Source of the DNA: Candidatus Jacksonbacteria bacterium RIFCSPLOWO2_02_FULL_44_20
GTDB taxonomy: Bacteria > Patescibacteriota > Patescibacteriia > UBA9629
NCBI GenBank assembly: GCA_001818155.1
Contig: MHJU01000023.1
Location: forward strand, 1-60,672
DNA length: 60,672 bases
Direction of reading: 5' to 3'
In this document: in pieces, positions 16,111-25,120 of the stretch
Position numbering within the stretch: position 1 is the first letter of the stretch
Layout of the letters: the number at the start of each line of letters is the position of its first letter
Program-made: the position numbers and the translations under genes
Notes under the pieces: model-generated
The model's input: only the letters and a program-made list of their open reading frames with translations
Told to the model about the DNA's origin: nothing
The model's database searches: none

Positions 16111-18006
16111 ATGTGCGGCATTGCGGGCATCTATAATACAAACGGAGAATCTGTTTCACGCGATCACATCCTTGGCATGACCGATATTCTTCTCCACCGA
16201 GGACCTGACGCAGATGGGCTTTATTTTGAGAATGGGCTTGGGCTTGGTCATCGTCGCCTTGCTATACTTGATCTTACGCATGCCGGAGAGCAACCGATGA
16301 GCAATTCGGATAAAACTATATGGATCGTTTTTAACGGCGAAATATACAATTATCGCGAATTAAAACGAGAACTAACCGCTTTAGGACGCTCGTTTTCCAC
16401 GAATACGGACACTGAAGTAATTATCGCGGCATATGAGACATGGGGAGATGCGTGTCTTCAAAAATTCAATGGCATGTGGGCGTTTGCTTTGTGGGATACG
16501 ATAAAAAAACGGCTCTTCTGCGCCCGAGACCGTTTTGGAATCAAGCCGTTTTATTATTTTTTTGACGGCAAAACGTTTGCGTTTGCATCCGAAATCAAAG
16601 CATTGCTTACGCTTCCTTTTATTAAAAAAGAGCCTTATGAACCAATGGTGTATGATTATCTAGCGCTCGGGCTAGCAGATCACAGCCATGAAACGTTTTT
16701 TACAAATATCTTTCAACTTGAACCGTCGCACTCTCTCACAATAGAAAACGGTCGCGCAGATATTAAAAAATACTATGAACTTGCCTATACTGATCGTTAC
16801 TTCGCATTTAATGAAACAGACGCGAAAAAATATAGCGAGGAGATTATTGAACTTTTGCGCGACTCCGTGCGCCTGCGTCTTCAAAGCGATGTGCAGGTCG
16901 GATCGTGCCTGTCTGGCGGGCTTGACTCGTCAACGATAGTATTCCTTATTAACTCACTGCTGAATACGAATGGATTCAGCGCTAAAATGATCGGAGAACG
17001 TCAAAAAACTTTTACCTCCGCTTTTTCTGACAAACGTTTTGATGAACGCAAGTTTGTGAAAGAGGTTATTCAGGCAACCGGCGCAGAAGACGGATATGTT
17101 TTTCCTTCCAGCGAGTGTTTCAAAGAAGAGCTTGAACAGCTCGTGTACCATCAAGAAGAGCCGTTTGCGGGAACAAGCGCGTATGCGCAATGGTGCGTTA
17201 TGCGGCGTGCGAAAGAGGGAGGCGTTACCGTACTCCTTGACGGGCAAGGCGCGGACGAACTCTTCGGCGGCTACCCTCGCTATATTGATTCATATTTCAA
17301 TGAACTGCTTTTCCACGGTAAATTTTTGACTCTCGCGCGAGAATTTGCAAAAGCGTCTGCCGTTTCAACACAGACAATCCCTTCCCTTCTCTTTCAGCCG
17401 ATAAAAGAACTAGCCCTCGCTCTTCCGCAAAACTTGCGCATAATGCTACGGAAACGTATGGATCCAGTTCTATCACTTGTACTTCCACCACTTGCTAAAC
17501 GTTATATTAATAGGGAAACGCAACGGGCGAAAAAACGAGACAAAGCGAATTTGCAAAGACGTTTATGGCAAGACATCGTAAATTTTAATCTGCGCAGTCT
17601 TCTTAGAAACGAGGACCGCAATTCAATGGCGTTTTCTATTGAGACGCGTCTTCCTTTTCTGGACTATCGCCTTGTTGAACGCGTCTTCAAAATTCCCTCG
17701 TCATACAAAATACATAACGGCTGGTCTAAATATCTTTTGCGCTTGGCGGTAAAAAATATGGTTCCGGAATCAATCCGATGGCGTCGTGACAAGATGGGAT
17801 TTGTGACACCGGAAAAAATTTGGCTCGCTCACCATTATGCCTTTTTTGAAAAACTATTTTCCAAAACAACGTGCCTCTCGGCGCAATACATCAATTCAAT
17901 GAAAGCGCATGAAATGATCACCCGCCTCAAAGGAGATCATAAAACAGGAACCTCGTCTCTGTGGCGAATCATCAATCTTGAACTATGGCTAAAAAAATTT
18001 TTCTGA
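16111..18006 (+). CDS. asnB: AsnB-type glutamine amidotransferase (asparagine synthase family)
   Basis: A 631-residue class II glutamine amidotransferase. Cys2 is the N-terminal nucleophile (MCGIAGI), LLHRGPDADG and NGEIYNYREL are glutaminase motifs, and the synthetase domain has the ATP pyrophosphatase loop SGGLDSS at 268-274 followed by DGQGADELFGGY. Length is normal. The family makes asparagine, but homologues inside O-antigen loci (WbpS of Pseudomonas) are proposed to convert the carboxyl of uronic acids to amides. Here it stands in a glycan locus that also encodes a 2,3-diamino uronic acid pathway, so sugar amidation is a reasonable alternative. The choice between the two is inference. 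Confidence 0.9.
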   Translation: MCGIAGIYNTNGESVSRDHILGMTDILLHRGPDADGLYFENGLGLGHRRLAILDLTHAGEQPMSNSDKTIWIVFNGEIYNYRELKRELTALGRSFSTNTDTEVIIAAYETWGDACLQKFNGMWAFALWDTIKKRLFCARDRFGIKPFYYFFDGKTFAFASEIKALLTLPFIKKEPYEPMVYDYLALGLADHSHETFFTNIFQLEPSHSLTIENGRADIKKYYELAYTDRYFAFNETDAKKYSEEIIELLRDSVRLRLQSDVQVGSCLSGGLDSSTIVFLINSLLNTNGFSAKMIGERQKTFTSAFSDKRFDERKFVKEVIQATGAEDGYVFPSSECFKEELEQLVYHQEEPFAGTSAYAQWCVMRRAKEGGVTVLLDGQGADELFGGYPRYIDSYFNELLFHGKFLTLAREFAKASAVSTQTIPSLLFQPIKELALALPQNLRIMLRKRMDPVLSLVLPPLAKRYINRETQRAKKRDKANLQRRLWQDIVNFNLRSLLRNEDRNSMAFSIETRLPFLDYRLVERVFKIPSSYKIHNGWSKYLLRLAVKNMVPESIRWRRDKMGFVTPEKIWLAHHYAFFEKLFSKTTCLSAQYINSMKAHEMITRLKGDHKTGTSSLWRIINLELWLKKFF

Positions 18007-19328
18007 TTGCCGGCCTCACTGGAGTGCAAAAAAAAGGCAACCAGACAATGAAAAATACTATTTATTACCTTGCGCGGGACGGATTCAAAATCACTTTATT
18101 TACCTTTCTACCCAATCGCTATCACGACCTGTCCCCCATGTCTTGCGGGATGTTTGACGAATCGCGAGACGTTATTGAATATCATCCAATTCCTTTATGG
18201 ATCACACCTTTCTTTTTTGCGGGTTCGTATATGAAAAAAAGAATCGGCAAAACATCTATTGCAGAACACAAAAAAACCTTGCTTCCATCTGATGAAGTGC
18301 CAAATTATTTTTCACAAAACAACCTCTTCGCTCGACTAACTTACCTTGTCTTTTGGTACCTGTATGTTATGTTAGAAACGCCACGCATCATCCTGTATTC
18401 GCTCAAAAAAAAGCCGGATCTCTTCTATGGTTACGAAGTATACGGCGCGCGTGTTGCAAGTATTGCTGGCAGAATCCTGCGCAAACCGGTTGTTACCAGA
18501 TTCCAAGGAACCCCTCTCAAGATAAATGAACAGCGGAATTGGAACACTCTATATCCGCATGGTGTTTTAGGATTAAAATCAAAAGCCGATGCGGTGATTA
18601 TGGCAAACGACGGAACACACGGGGATGCGATTTTGGAACGGCTCGGTGCTCCTAAAGAAAAAATTTTCTTCTGGCACAATGGCATTGACATCAATTTTGT
18701 CATCAACACACAGCACGGAGAAGAGCTGGAAAAAAGGTACGATTTGAATAAAAAAACAGTCCTTCTTTCCGTATCAAAACTTGTATTGTGGAAACGTGTT
18801 GATCGGGCAGTATGGGCTCTCTCCGCGCTAAAAACAGATTATGGAGTTAATAACGCGTTCCTCTTTGTGGTAGGAGACGGAACTGAACGAGCGTATATAG
18901 AATCGCTTGCCGTAAAATATGACGTTTCTGACTCTATCCACTTCGCTGGCGCAGTGCCGCACGAGAAATTGTGGACCTATTTTACTCTTGCCGATATTTT
19001 TGTAATCCTGCAGGATGTTGGAAACTTAAGTAATCAAGTGTTTGAGGCGCTTTCTTTCGGACTGCCGATTGTTTCGCTTGACGATGGATCAACAACAGGA
19101 ATTCTAAAAAATCAATATAACGCGCTTTTAATCAAAAAACAAAACATTGAGACGGATGTTCCGCGCGCGCTTGCGATGCTTATTAAAAACAAAAAGATGC
19201 GAGAGGGACTTGCGAGCCGTGCCAAAGAAACATTTGCATCATCGGTCTGTACGTGGGAAGAACGCATGGAACGCGAACAGAAACTATTGAATACACTCAT
19301 AAACAATGAACATAAAACAAGCTATTAA
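17985..19328 (+). CDS. Glycosyltransferase, GT4 family (GT-B fold)
   Basis: A 447-residue GT-B glycosyltransferase that overlaps the AsnB gene by 22 bases. The acceptor domain begins AKKIFLIAGLTGVQKKGNQT. A hydrophobic, membrane-facing segment (YLVFWYLYVML) lies around residue 115. The donor domain contains VLLSVSKLVLWKRVDRAVWA, LFVVGDGTERAYIE, the DSIHFAGAVPHEKL strand and LSNQVFEALSFGLPIVS. It should act at the cytoplasmic membrane face on lipid-linked acceptors. Sugar specificity is unknown. Confidence 0.87.
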   Translation: MAKKIFLIAGLTGVQKKGNQTMKNTIYYLARDGFKITLFTFLPNRYHDLSPMSCGMFDESRDVIEYHPIPLWITPFFFAGSYMKKRIGKTSIAEHKKTLLPSDEVPNYFSQNNLFARLTYLVFWYLYVMLETPRIILYSLKKKPDLFYGYEVYGARVASIAGRILRKPVVTRFQGTPLKINEQRNWNTLYPHGVLGLKSKADAVIMANDGTHGDAILERLGAPKEKIFFWHNGIDINFVINTQHGEELEKRYDLNKKTVLLSVSKLVLWKRVDRAVWALSALKTDYGVNNAFLFVVGDGTERAYIESLAVKYDVSDSIHFAGAVPHEKLWTYFTLADIFVILQDVGNLSNQVFEALSFGLPIVSLDDGSTTGILKNQYNALLIKKQNIETDVPRALAMLIKNKKMREGLASRAKETFASSVCTWEERMEREQKLLNTLINNEHKTSY

Positions 19329-20589
19329 CTATCCCGATTTAATTCAACTTGCAATTCTCGCTGGGGCAGTGGCATTTTCGCCAAGATTTACTGCTGGAAT
19401 GCTTTCAGGGGGGCGTCCGCTTGCTCTGCGCATTGAAGACATAGCGCTCCTTATTTTTTGCTCGCAATGGATAATACAGACGCTTGCGAAACAGAAAACA
19501 AATTTTCGTGTTCCTCCGTTTTTTACGCCTCTTTTGATTCTCACAGCTATTGAAGTCGTATCAACGCTAATAAATCTTGCTATTGGAACGCTCAACCCTC
19601 TACGCGCTCTTTTTTTTACCATGAAAGACATAGAGTATATGATCCTGTTTCTTTTCGTTTTTTCTAAACTCGGGAGCCGCGCCATGATTGAGGCGATGTT
19701 AAAAATATGGGTTCTTATTAGCATAGTCGCCTCTTTGTGGATTGGATATCAAATCATAACCGGTGTGGGAAAAGGGTACTATTTTGCTTCTGGAATAGGG
19801 GAGATAAGCCCGTTTTCAGTAGGAGGATCAATGCTTATTCTCTCTATATACATAAGTGGAATTTTTCTTTTCTCGCACTTGTGGCTTCCAATTTCAAAAA
19901 AGAAAAAAATCTCCTTCGGACTGCTAGCGCTCGCGCTCGCGGCAAGCGTTCTTGCGACGCTTTCAAGAACAGCGATTCTTGGGCTTGCATTCGCGCTTGG
20001 GCTTCTCGTCGCCGGGTGTATCGCAAAAATAAAAAAATCGCCCTCTATGCCAGCGGTTGTAATGGGGCTTTTGTTTGCCTCAACTGTAATTATTGCGACA
20101 TTTGTTCAGGTTCCGAACTTATTCAAGCGGATGCAAGATTTTTCTTGGCATTCTTCCTCAATCACTGTTAGATACGACCACTGGAAAAATCAAATCTCAT
20201 CAATATCCCGCGACACTCCTTATGGAATGTTTATCGGAATGGGAAAATCTGCTCTTGTCATAAGCGATGAAAGCCATAACCAATACGTTCAATATATTGT
20301 TGAAACAGGACTGCTTGGACTTTTATCTTTTCTGTTGTTGATTGCCGTTATAGTTAAAGAATCGTATCGCCAATTCGCATACTCACGCGATCCTTTGATT
20401 ATTGCGCTTTCAAGCGGTTTGTTGGTAACTACCATCATTATGTTAAGTATTGTTTCGCTATCCTCTATACCTTTCAGAAGCGTCCGCGTGGCTGAAATTT
20501 ATTGGTTTTTTGCCGCGATCACAGCGGCTGTATGGTCAACTGCGCCAAAACCTTTGAAAACCGATACTGAAAATCATGATCAAATTTGA
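19306..20589 (+). CDS. wzy: O-antigen polymerase/ligase (Wzy-like)
   Basis: A 427-residue polytopic membrane protein with about 11-12 helices. The large periplasmic-type loop ends in SHNQYVQYIVETGLLGLL, the signature of the Wzy/WaaL (PF04932) group, and RYDHWK with GMFIGMGKSA precede it. With a flippase and a Wzz-like protein in the same operon, the likeliest role is polymerisation of the repeat unit on the outer face of the membrane. A ligase role is not excluded, but a second member of the family at 36872 is a better candidate for that. It overlaps its neighbours by 23 and 14 bases. Confidence 0.85.
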   Translation: MNIKQAINYPDLIQLAILAGAVAFSPRFTAGMLSGGRPLALRIEDIALLIFCSQWIIQTLAKQKTNFRVPPFFTPLLILTAIEVVSTLINLAIGTLNPLRALFFTMKDIEYMILFLFVFSKLGSRAMIEAMLKIWVLISIVASLWIGYQIITGVGKGYYFASGIGEISPFSVGGSMLILSIYISGIFLFSHLWLPISKKKKISFGLLALALAASVLATLSRTAILGLAFALGLLVAGCIAKIKKSPSMPAVVMGLLFASTVIIATFVQVPNLFKRMQDFSWHSSSITVRYDHWKNQISSISRDTPYGMFIGMGKSALVISDESHNQYVQYIVETGLLGLLSFLLLIAVIVKESYRQFAYSRDPLIIALSSGLLVTTIIMLSIVSLSSIPFRSVRVAEIYWFFAAITAAVWSTAPKPLKTDTENHDQI

Positions 20590-21190
20590 ATTGTGCGATA
20601 AAAATAATATAGAAGACACGGCAAACTTGTTTTATAGTATGTCGCCTGCCGGGTGGGTCCGCGCTTCTGCCCCTTGTTTTAAGAAGAATTTGCTTCATGC
20701 TCTTGCGACTGATGCGAGAGGAACGCTTGTGGTTGCGAATGATGCTGACGTTCCTATCCAAATCGGATATGTTGCCGCAATAGAATATCCTGTCTTTTTC
20801 TGGGGGAAAATCATTTTAGATCATCCTTTATCCTTCTTATCTGCAACCCTTCCTTATATTCTAAAAAAACTACGCGGCATTATGCTATTGCAACCTAAAA
20901 CATATTCAGAAAATTCCCCCCCGCGCTTCCAATGGTCAAGAAACAATGAACGTACTGCTCGTGTGTTATTTATTGGAGTTCTTGAAAAATATCGCGGACA
21001 GGCAGTTGGCACTCGTCTATACAATGCATTATTCAAAGAGCTCGCAAAAAAGGGTTGTGAAATATTGGAAGCGCATATTGACGCTGGAAACGACGCTTCG
21101 CTTAAACTCCATGCGCAAGCCGGGTTCTCTATGACCAAATGCGCTATGGGAGAATTCCTAGCTCATCACCGAGTTAATCATAGAGAATAG
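20576..21190 (+). CDS. GNAT family acetyltransferase
   Basis: A 204-residue GNAT-fold protein. The acetyl-CoA pyrophosphate loop is seen as EKYRGQAVGTRLYNAL (about residues 138-153), preceded by the beta-4 strand VLFIGVL and followed by EAHIDAGNDASLKLHAQAGF, the usual N..A...Y/H..GF end of the fold. It overlaps the Wzy-like gene by 14 bases and is followed 5 bases later by a deacetylase-like gene. Inferred role is acetylation of an amino sugar or of another glycan substituent. The acceptor is not identifiable. Confidence 0.82.
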   Translation: MIKFELCDKNNIEDTANLFYSMSPAGWVRASAPCFKKNLLHALATDARGTLVVANDADVPIQIGYVAAIEYPVFFWGKIILDHPLSFLSATLPYILKKLRGIMLLQPKTYSENSPPRFQWSRNNERTARVLFIGVLEKYRGQAVGTRLYNALFKELAKKGCEILEAHIDAGNDASLKLHAQAGFSMTKCAMGEFLAHHRVNHRE

Positions 21191-21195
21191 TTCCT

Positions 21196-22155
21196 ATGAC
21201 ATCGCCCGTAAAACAACTTTCTTTTCCTCATGGAAAAAAATTCGCATTCAGTATTTTTGATGATACTGACGATGCTATAGTTGAAACTGTACAGCCAATA
21301 TACGATCTTTTATACAAACTCAATATCAAAACAACAAAAAGCGTCTGGGTGTTTCGCCCAAAAGAACCGAAAAATATATGGCGTGAAACAGAAACACTGG
21401 AAGATTCAAAGTACTTGACATTTATAAAAACCCTGCACGATCGCGGTTTTGAAATTGCGCTCCATAATGTATCTGCGGATCCAAACGAACGCAAAACATC
21501 ACTTGCAGGTTTAGAAAAATTTCGCGACTGGCTTGGCTTCTATCCAACATCCCACTGCAATCACGTAACCTATAACACACATCAGAACGACGCTCTTTAT
21601 TGGGGATACGAACGTATATCGAATCCGTTTTTACGACAACTTTTCAAACGAACTCGGTTTAACAGCGACTCAAAAGGACACGATTCTGGAAGCAAATTTT
21701 TCTGGGGAGACATTGCCGCGCGATCAGTCCGGTATGTTAGAAATTTGACCTTTAACGATATTAATACTTTGAAAATCAATCCTTCTCTACCATATCACGA
21801 ACCCCAAAAACCATATGTGCCGTTTTGGTTTTCATCGTCAGACGGACGAGATGTTACGCAATTCAACAAACTTCTCTCCATACATAATCAGGAACGTATT
21901 GAACGAGAAAGAGGAGTTTGTATTGTCTATACGCACTTTGCGTATAATTTTGTCAAAAACAAAACAGTGCATCCGGAAACACAGTTACTCCTTGAAACGC
22001 TTGCAAAAAAAGACGGTTGGTTTGTTCCAGTAACCGAACTTCTGGACTGGCTGAAAGAACAACGCGATAATGAAACGATTCCGAAACAAGAACTGACGCG
22101 CATGGAGTATCGCTGGTTTTGGGAAAAATTTTTAGAAAAAATTGTGAAACTCTAA
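21196..22155 (+). CDS. Polysaccharide deacetylase-like protein (NodB-like, divergent)
   Basis: A 319-residue protein with a divergent NodB (carbohydrate esterase 4) arrangement. FSIFDDTDDA at 18-27 corresponds to the TFDDG metal motif, LLYKLNIKTTKSVWVF to the L..l.iKaTfFv strand, and GFEIALHN to the E.GnH motif; SHCNHVTYNTH adds further histidines. No signal peptide is visible, so it would act in the cytoplasm on a precursor rather than on finished polymer. It sits between a GNAT acetyltransferase and a FemAB-like transferase. The family call is moderately sure and the reaction (deacetylation of an amino sugar) is inferred. Confidence 0.65.
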   Translation: MTSPVKQLSFPHGKKFAFSIFDDTDDAIVETVQPIYDLLYKLNIKTTKSVWVFRPKEPKNIWRETETLEDSKYLTFIKTLHDRGFEIALHNVSADPNERKTSLAGLEKFRDWLGFYPTSHCNHVTYNTHQNDALYWGYERISNPFLRQLFKRTRFNSDSKGHDSGSKFFWGDIAARSVRYVRNLTFNDINTLKINPSLPYHEPQKPYVPFWFSSSDGRDVTQFNKLLSIHNQERIERERGVCIVYTHFAYNFVKNKTVHPETQLLLETLAKKDGWFVPVTELLDWLKEQRDNETIPKQELTRMEYRWFWEKFLEKIVKL

Positions 22156-22161
22156 CCTCTT

Positions 22162-23160
22162 ATGGAACTTCTGCCGCTTACTATCACTGATCATTGTCTC
22201 TGGGACGACACGCTCGCGCAGTTTGAATCAGCCGCTCTTTTTCACGAATCAGTGTGGCTTGATTTTATTGAACAAACACAGAAAGGAAAAAAATATCTTT
22301 TTCGCCTTGTGGAACAAGGACGCGCTATCGGTTACTTCCCTGCGTTTATATTAAAAAAGTGGCCGTTTGCCATTCTCGCAAGCCCTGCCAACGGATGGAA
22401 TACTTCGTTTATGGGGCCTGTAATGGAAGATCCCAAACGCCGCACCGCTCCATTTATCAAAACGCTTGACACTTTCTGCCAATCGCAAAGAATTGATCAC
22501 GTAGAAATAGCTAGCCCGATCCTTGATGCCTCTCTCATGCTGGAAGCGGGATTCTCTTGTAAACGAGGAAAAACCATGCTTGTTGATATAGACGATCCAA
22601 AAATTATGTTTTCGCGCCTGAAAAGCGAAGCGCGCACGGCGATAAGAAAAGCCAAAAATCATGGACTTATCGTCAAGGAAAGCAACGACCACGCGTTTGT
22701 TGACCGTTATTATAAACAGCTAACGGGGGTCTTTGCGCGGCAAAAACTTGCTCCCACATATCCAAAGGAACGTGTCGCCTCTTTATTCCGCCTTCTCAAG
22801 GCAAAAAATCAACTGCTAACTCTTGAAGTTCTCTACCGTGGCATTTCAATTGCGAGCGGAGTCTTTCCTTATGGGGAAAAAACGGTATATTTTTTTGGAG
22901 GAGCGGGCATTGACGCATATCGCAACCTTCGTCCTCATGATCTTCTCCACTACACTCTCATGACAAAAGCTTTGGAACTTGGCATCAGACATTATGATAT
23001 GGAAGGAACAAGCGCTTTTAAGGAAAAATTCGGCGGATATCCCATTGAACGCCTTCACTTCTATAAAAGCTACACGACTGCGGCGCAAACGGCTCGCGGG
23101 CTATACGAACGATATTTCAAGATCAAACAAAAAATACAAGGTTCGCTTATTCACCGTTAA
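22162..23160 (+). CDS. FemAB-like/GNAT acyltransferase (lipid II peptidyltransferase-like)
   Basis: A 332-residue protein made of two GNAT-like domains, as in FemX/FemAB and the Acetyltransf_6 group. ARTAIRKAKNHGLIVKES (about 156-173) is the basic helix typical of these enzymes. VYFFGGAGIDAYRNLRPHDLLHY and YDMEGTSAFKEKFGG complete the second domain. FemAB enzymes use aminoacyl-tRNA to attach amino acids to lipid II; related proteins in exopolysaccharide loci are less understood. Here, next to GNAT and deacetylase-like genes, it may attach an aminoacyl or acyl group to an amino sugar. That reading is inference. Confidence 0.78.
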   Translation: MELLPLTITDHCLWDDTLAQFESAALFHESVWLDFIEQTQKGKKYLFRLVEQGRAIGYFPAFILKKWPFAILASPANGWNTSFMGPVMEDPKRRTAPFIKTLDTFCQSQRIDHVEIASPILDASLMLEAGFSCKRGKTMLVDIDDPKIMFSRLKSEARTAIRKAKNHGLIVKESNDHAFVDRYYKQLTGVFARQKLAPTYPKERVASLFRLLKAKNQLLTLEVLYRGISIASGVFPYGEKTVYFFGGAGIDAYRNLRPHDLLHYTLMTKALELGIRHYDMEGTSAFKEKFGGYPIERLHFYKSYTTAAQTARGLYERYFKIKQKIQGSLIHR

Positions 23161-23180
23161 TAAACAAAAAATCACGCTTT

Positions 23181-24086
23181 ATGCTTCAACAAACTCCCCC
23201 TAAAAAAAATAACATCGCCTCGGTCATCATAACGTTTAATCCGGATGAACATTTTCCTTCGCATGTGCGCGCGCTTTCTCCGCAAGTGGAGCAGATTACT
23301 ATTGTTGATAACGCATCAACCGATGAAAACTTTACTTTTATTTCAGAAGCGCAGAAACAAAACAGCAATGTTCTAATCATGAAAAACAGCCAGAATCAAG
23401 GCATTGCTCAAGCGCTTAACAAAGGTATGCGGTACGCACTAGAAAATGGTTTCTCATGGATACTTCTTATGGATCATGACAGTCACGCGGCAGATTATAT
23501 GGTTAAAGCGCTTATAGAAGCGTATCAAGAAGCAAAGCGCCAGAACCTGATTTTGGACTTAATCGGCGTTAACTTTACCCATCAAAAAACCGGAACAGTT
23601 GCTTTTGCCAAGGAATGCAACGATTGTATCTTTATAAAAAAAACAGGAATTCAAACATCAGGCTCGCTTCTTTCGCAAAATGCGTATACAAAAGTTGGGC
23701 CTTTTAGAGAAGATTTCTTTATTGACTATGTGGATACCGAATACTGTCTCCGGTTGAAACATAAAGGGTTCCATTCAGCGATCTCGTGCCGAGCGCATAT
23801 GAGCCACACAATAGGAGTCCCAAATGAAATAAAATTTATGGGTAAATCCGTTTCGGTCAAAAATTACAATCAGTTGAGGCGCTATTACCGCACGCGAAAC
23901 GGCTTTACACTTATGAGAGAATACGTCTTTAAAGAACCGCTGTGGGTATTTACAAAAATTCTGTTTCTTGCGCAAGAATGGCTTATTTTATTTACGGCTG
24001 AAAAAAATAAGCGTGAAAAATTAAAAAGCATACTGCATGGCGTAAAAGATTATATAAGCAAAAATATGGGGAAACACACACTATGA
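23181..24086 (+). CDS. Glycosyltransferase, GT2 family (rhamnosyltransferase-like)
   Basis: A 301-residue GT-A enzyme. The start IASVIITFNPDEHFPSHV, the NASTDE loop, SQNQGIAQALNKGM and the DXD-type metal site MDHDS (near residue 97) are those of the rhamnosyltransferase-like GT2 subgroup. FIDYVDTEYCLRLKHKGF provides the catalytic acidic residue region. A hydrophobic segment in the last third may touch the membrane. It should transfer a deoxyhexose or similar sugar to the growing repeat. It overlaps the next methyltransferase by ATGA. Confidence 0.87.
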   Translation: MLQQTPPKKNNIASVIITFNPDEHFPSHVRALSPQVEQITIVDNASTDENFTFISEAQKQNSNVLIMKNSQNQGIAQALNKGMRYALENGFSWILLMDHDSHAADYMVKALIEAYQEAKRQNLILDLIGVNFTHQKTGTVAFAKECNDCIFIKKTGIQTSGSLLSQNAYTKVGPFREDFFIDYVDTEYCLRLKHKGFHSAISCRAHMSHTIGVPNEIKFMGKSVSVKNYNQLRRYYRTRNGFTLMREYVFKEPLWVFTKILFLAQEWLILFTAEKNKREKLKSILHGVKDYISKNMGKHTL

Positions 24087-25114
24087 TAAAAATAAGAACT
24101 GATAAAAATACAAACTGCCATCTCTGTGATAACCAGGGAATAATTTTATACAAGGATCTTACGGACTCGCAAGGGTTGATTGACGGATCTTGGGATATGT
24201 ATCAATGCAAAGAATGCTCGCTTCTTTGGTTAAACCCTCGCACAATACCAGAGGATATACCTAAACTTTATCCGCGCACGTATTACACTCACGCAAAAGA
24301 CCACCGCTCAAAGCTAGGGCTCATATACGATGCGCTTCTGTCATCTGTCGTAAAAACGCACGGCGGCTATGGCAGGGATGCCGCTATACGATCGCGAATA
24401 GGATGGTTCTTAGGACTTATTCCTATTGTAAAGACGGCGGCGCTACGCAGTACTCTTTTTGTAACCGGTCCTCCGCGAGGAACTCATTTAGATGTCGGTT
24501 GTGGTAGTGGCTTATGGTTAAAAAAGACGAAAAAACTAGGATGGAATACGCTTGGCATTGATCACGACAAAGAAGCGATTGCAATTGCGCGCAAATTTGG
24601 ACTGCATGTACTCTATGGAAATATGGAAAATTCCGCCATAGAATCCAACTCAATAGAAATAGTAACCGCTCGCCATGTACTGGAGCATGTTTTGGAACCG
24701 CGAACTTTTCTCAAAGAATGCTTGCGCGTACTGAAGCCGGGAGGACGAGCTATTATTATAACTCCAAACATAGAAAGCTATGGTGCGCAAACATTTTCCA
24801 GACATTGGCGAGGATTTGAACCTCCGCGCCATCTATACCTATTCTCTGTAAAATCACTTGCTCTGTGCGCCAAGTCAGCTGGTTTTAATATAGAAACCTG
24901 CACAACACTTACGATTTCCGCCTTCCGTATGGCGATGAGAAGTTATCAGATAAAAAATCAAAAAAGAAACGTTTCATGGAGCATTAAAATACGTTCACTT
25001 ATTTTTATGATGCAAGAGGCAATACTTAATGCCTTTGAAAAGCGGCGCGGGGAGGAAGTGCTTTTAATTGCGACAAAGCCCGATGCTCAAGTAAACGAAG
25101 TTTTGACTTCATAA
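24083..25114 (+). CDS. Class I SAM methyltransferase with N-terminal zinc finger
   Basis: A 343-residue protein. Cysteines C12, C15, C42 and C45 (CHLC and CKEC) form a zinc ribbon, as in many sugar C-methyltransferase-like proteins. The Rossmann SAM site is LDVGCGSG at 136-143, and ARHVLEHV and LKPGGRAIIITPN follow as motifs of the methyltransf_11/12 group. The combination is common in O-antigen and antibiotic loci, where the target is a keto sugar nucleotide or a glycan terminus. The specific target cannot be read from sequence. It begins inside the stop of the GT2 gene (ATGA). Confidence 0.83.
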   Translation: MIKIRTDKNTNCHLCDNQGIILYKDLTDSQGLIDGSWDMYQCKECSLLWLNPRTIPEDIPKLYPRTYYTHAKDHRSKLGLIYDALLSSVVKTHGGYGRDAAIRSRIGWFLGLIPIVKTAALRSTLFVTGPPRGTHLDVGCGSGLWLKKTKKLGWNTLGIDHDKEAIAIARKFGLHVLYGNMENSAIESNSIEIVTARHVLEHVLEPRTFLKECLRVLKPGGRAIIITPNIESYGAQTFSRHWRGFEPPRHLYLFSVKSLALCAKSAGFNIETCTTLTISAFRMAMRSYQIKNQKRNVSWSIKIRSLIFMMQEAILNAFEKRRGEEVLLIATKPDAQVNEVLTS

Positions 25115-25120
25115 CCGTTA

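Noticed and set aside
16111-18006. Glucosamine-6-phosphate synthase as an alternative for the AsnB-like gene
   Set aside because: The second domain has the SGGLDSS ATP pyrophosphatase loop and DGQGADELFGGY, which belong to asparagine synthase and not to the SIS domains of GlmS.
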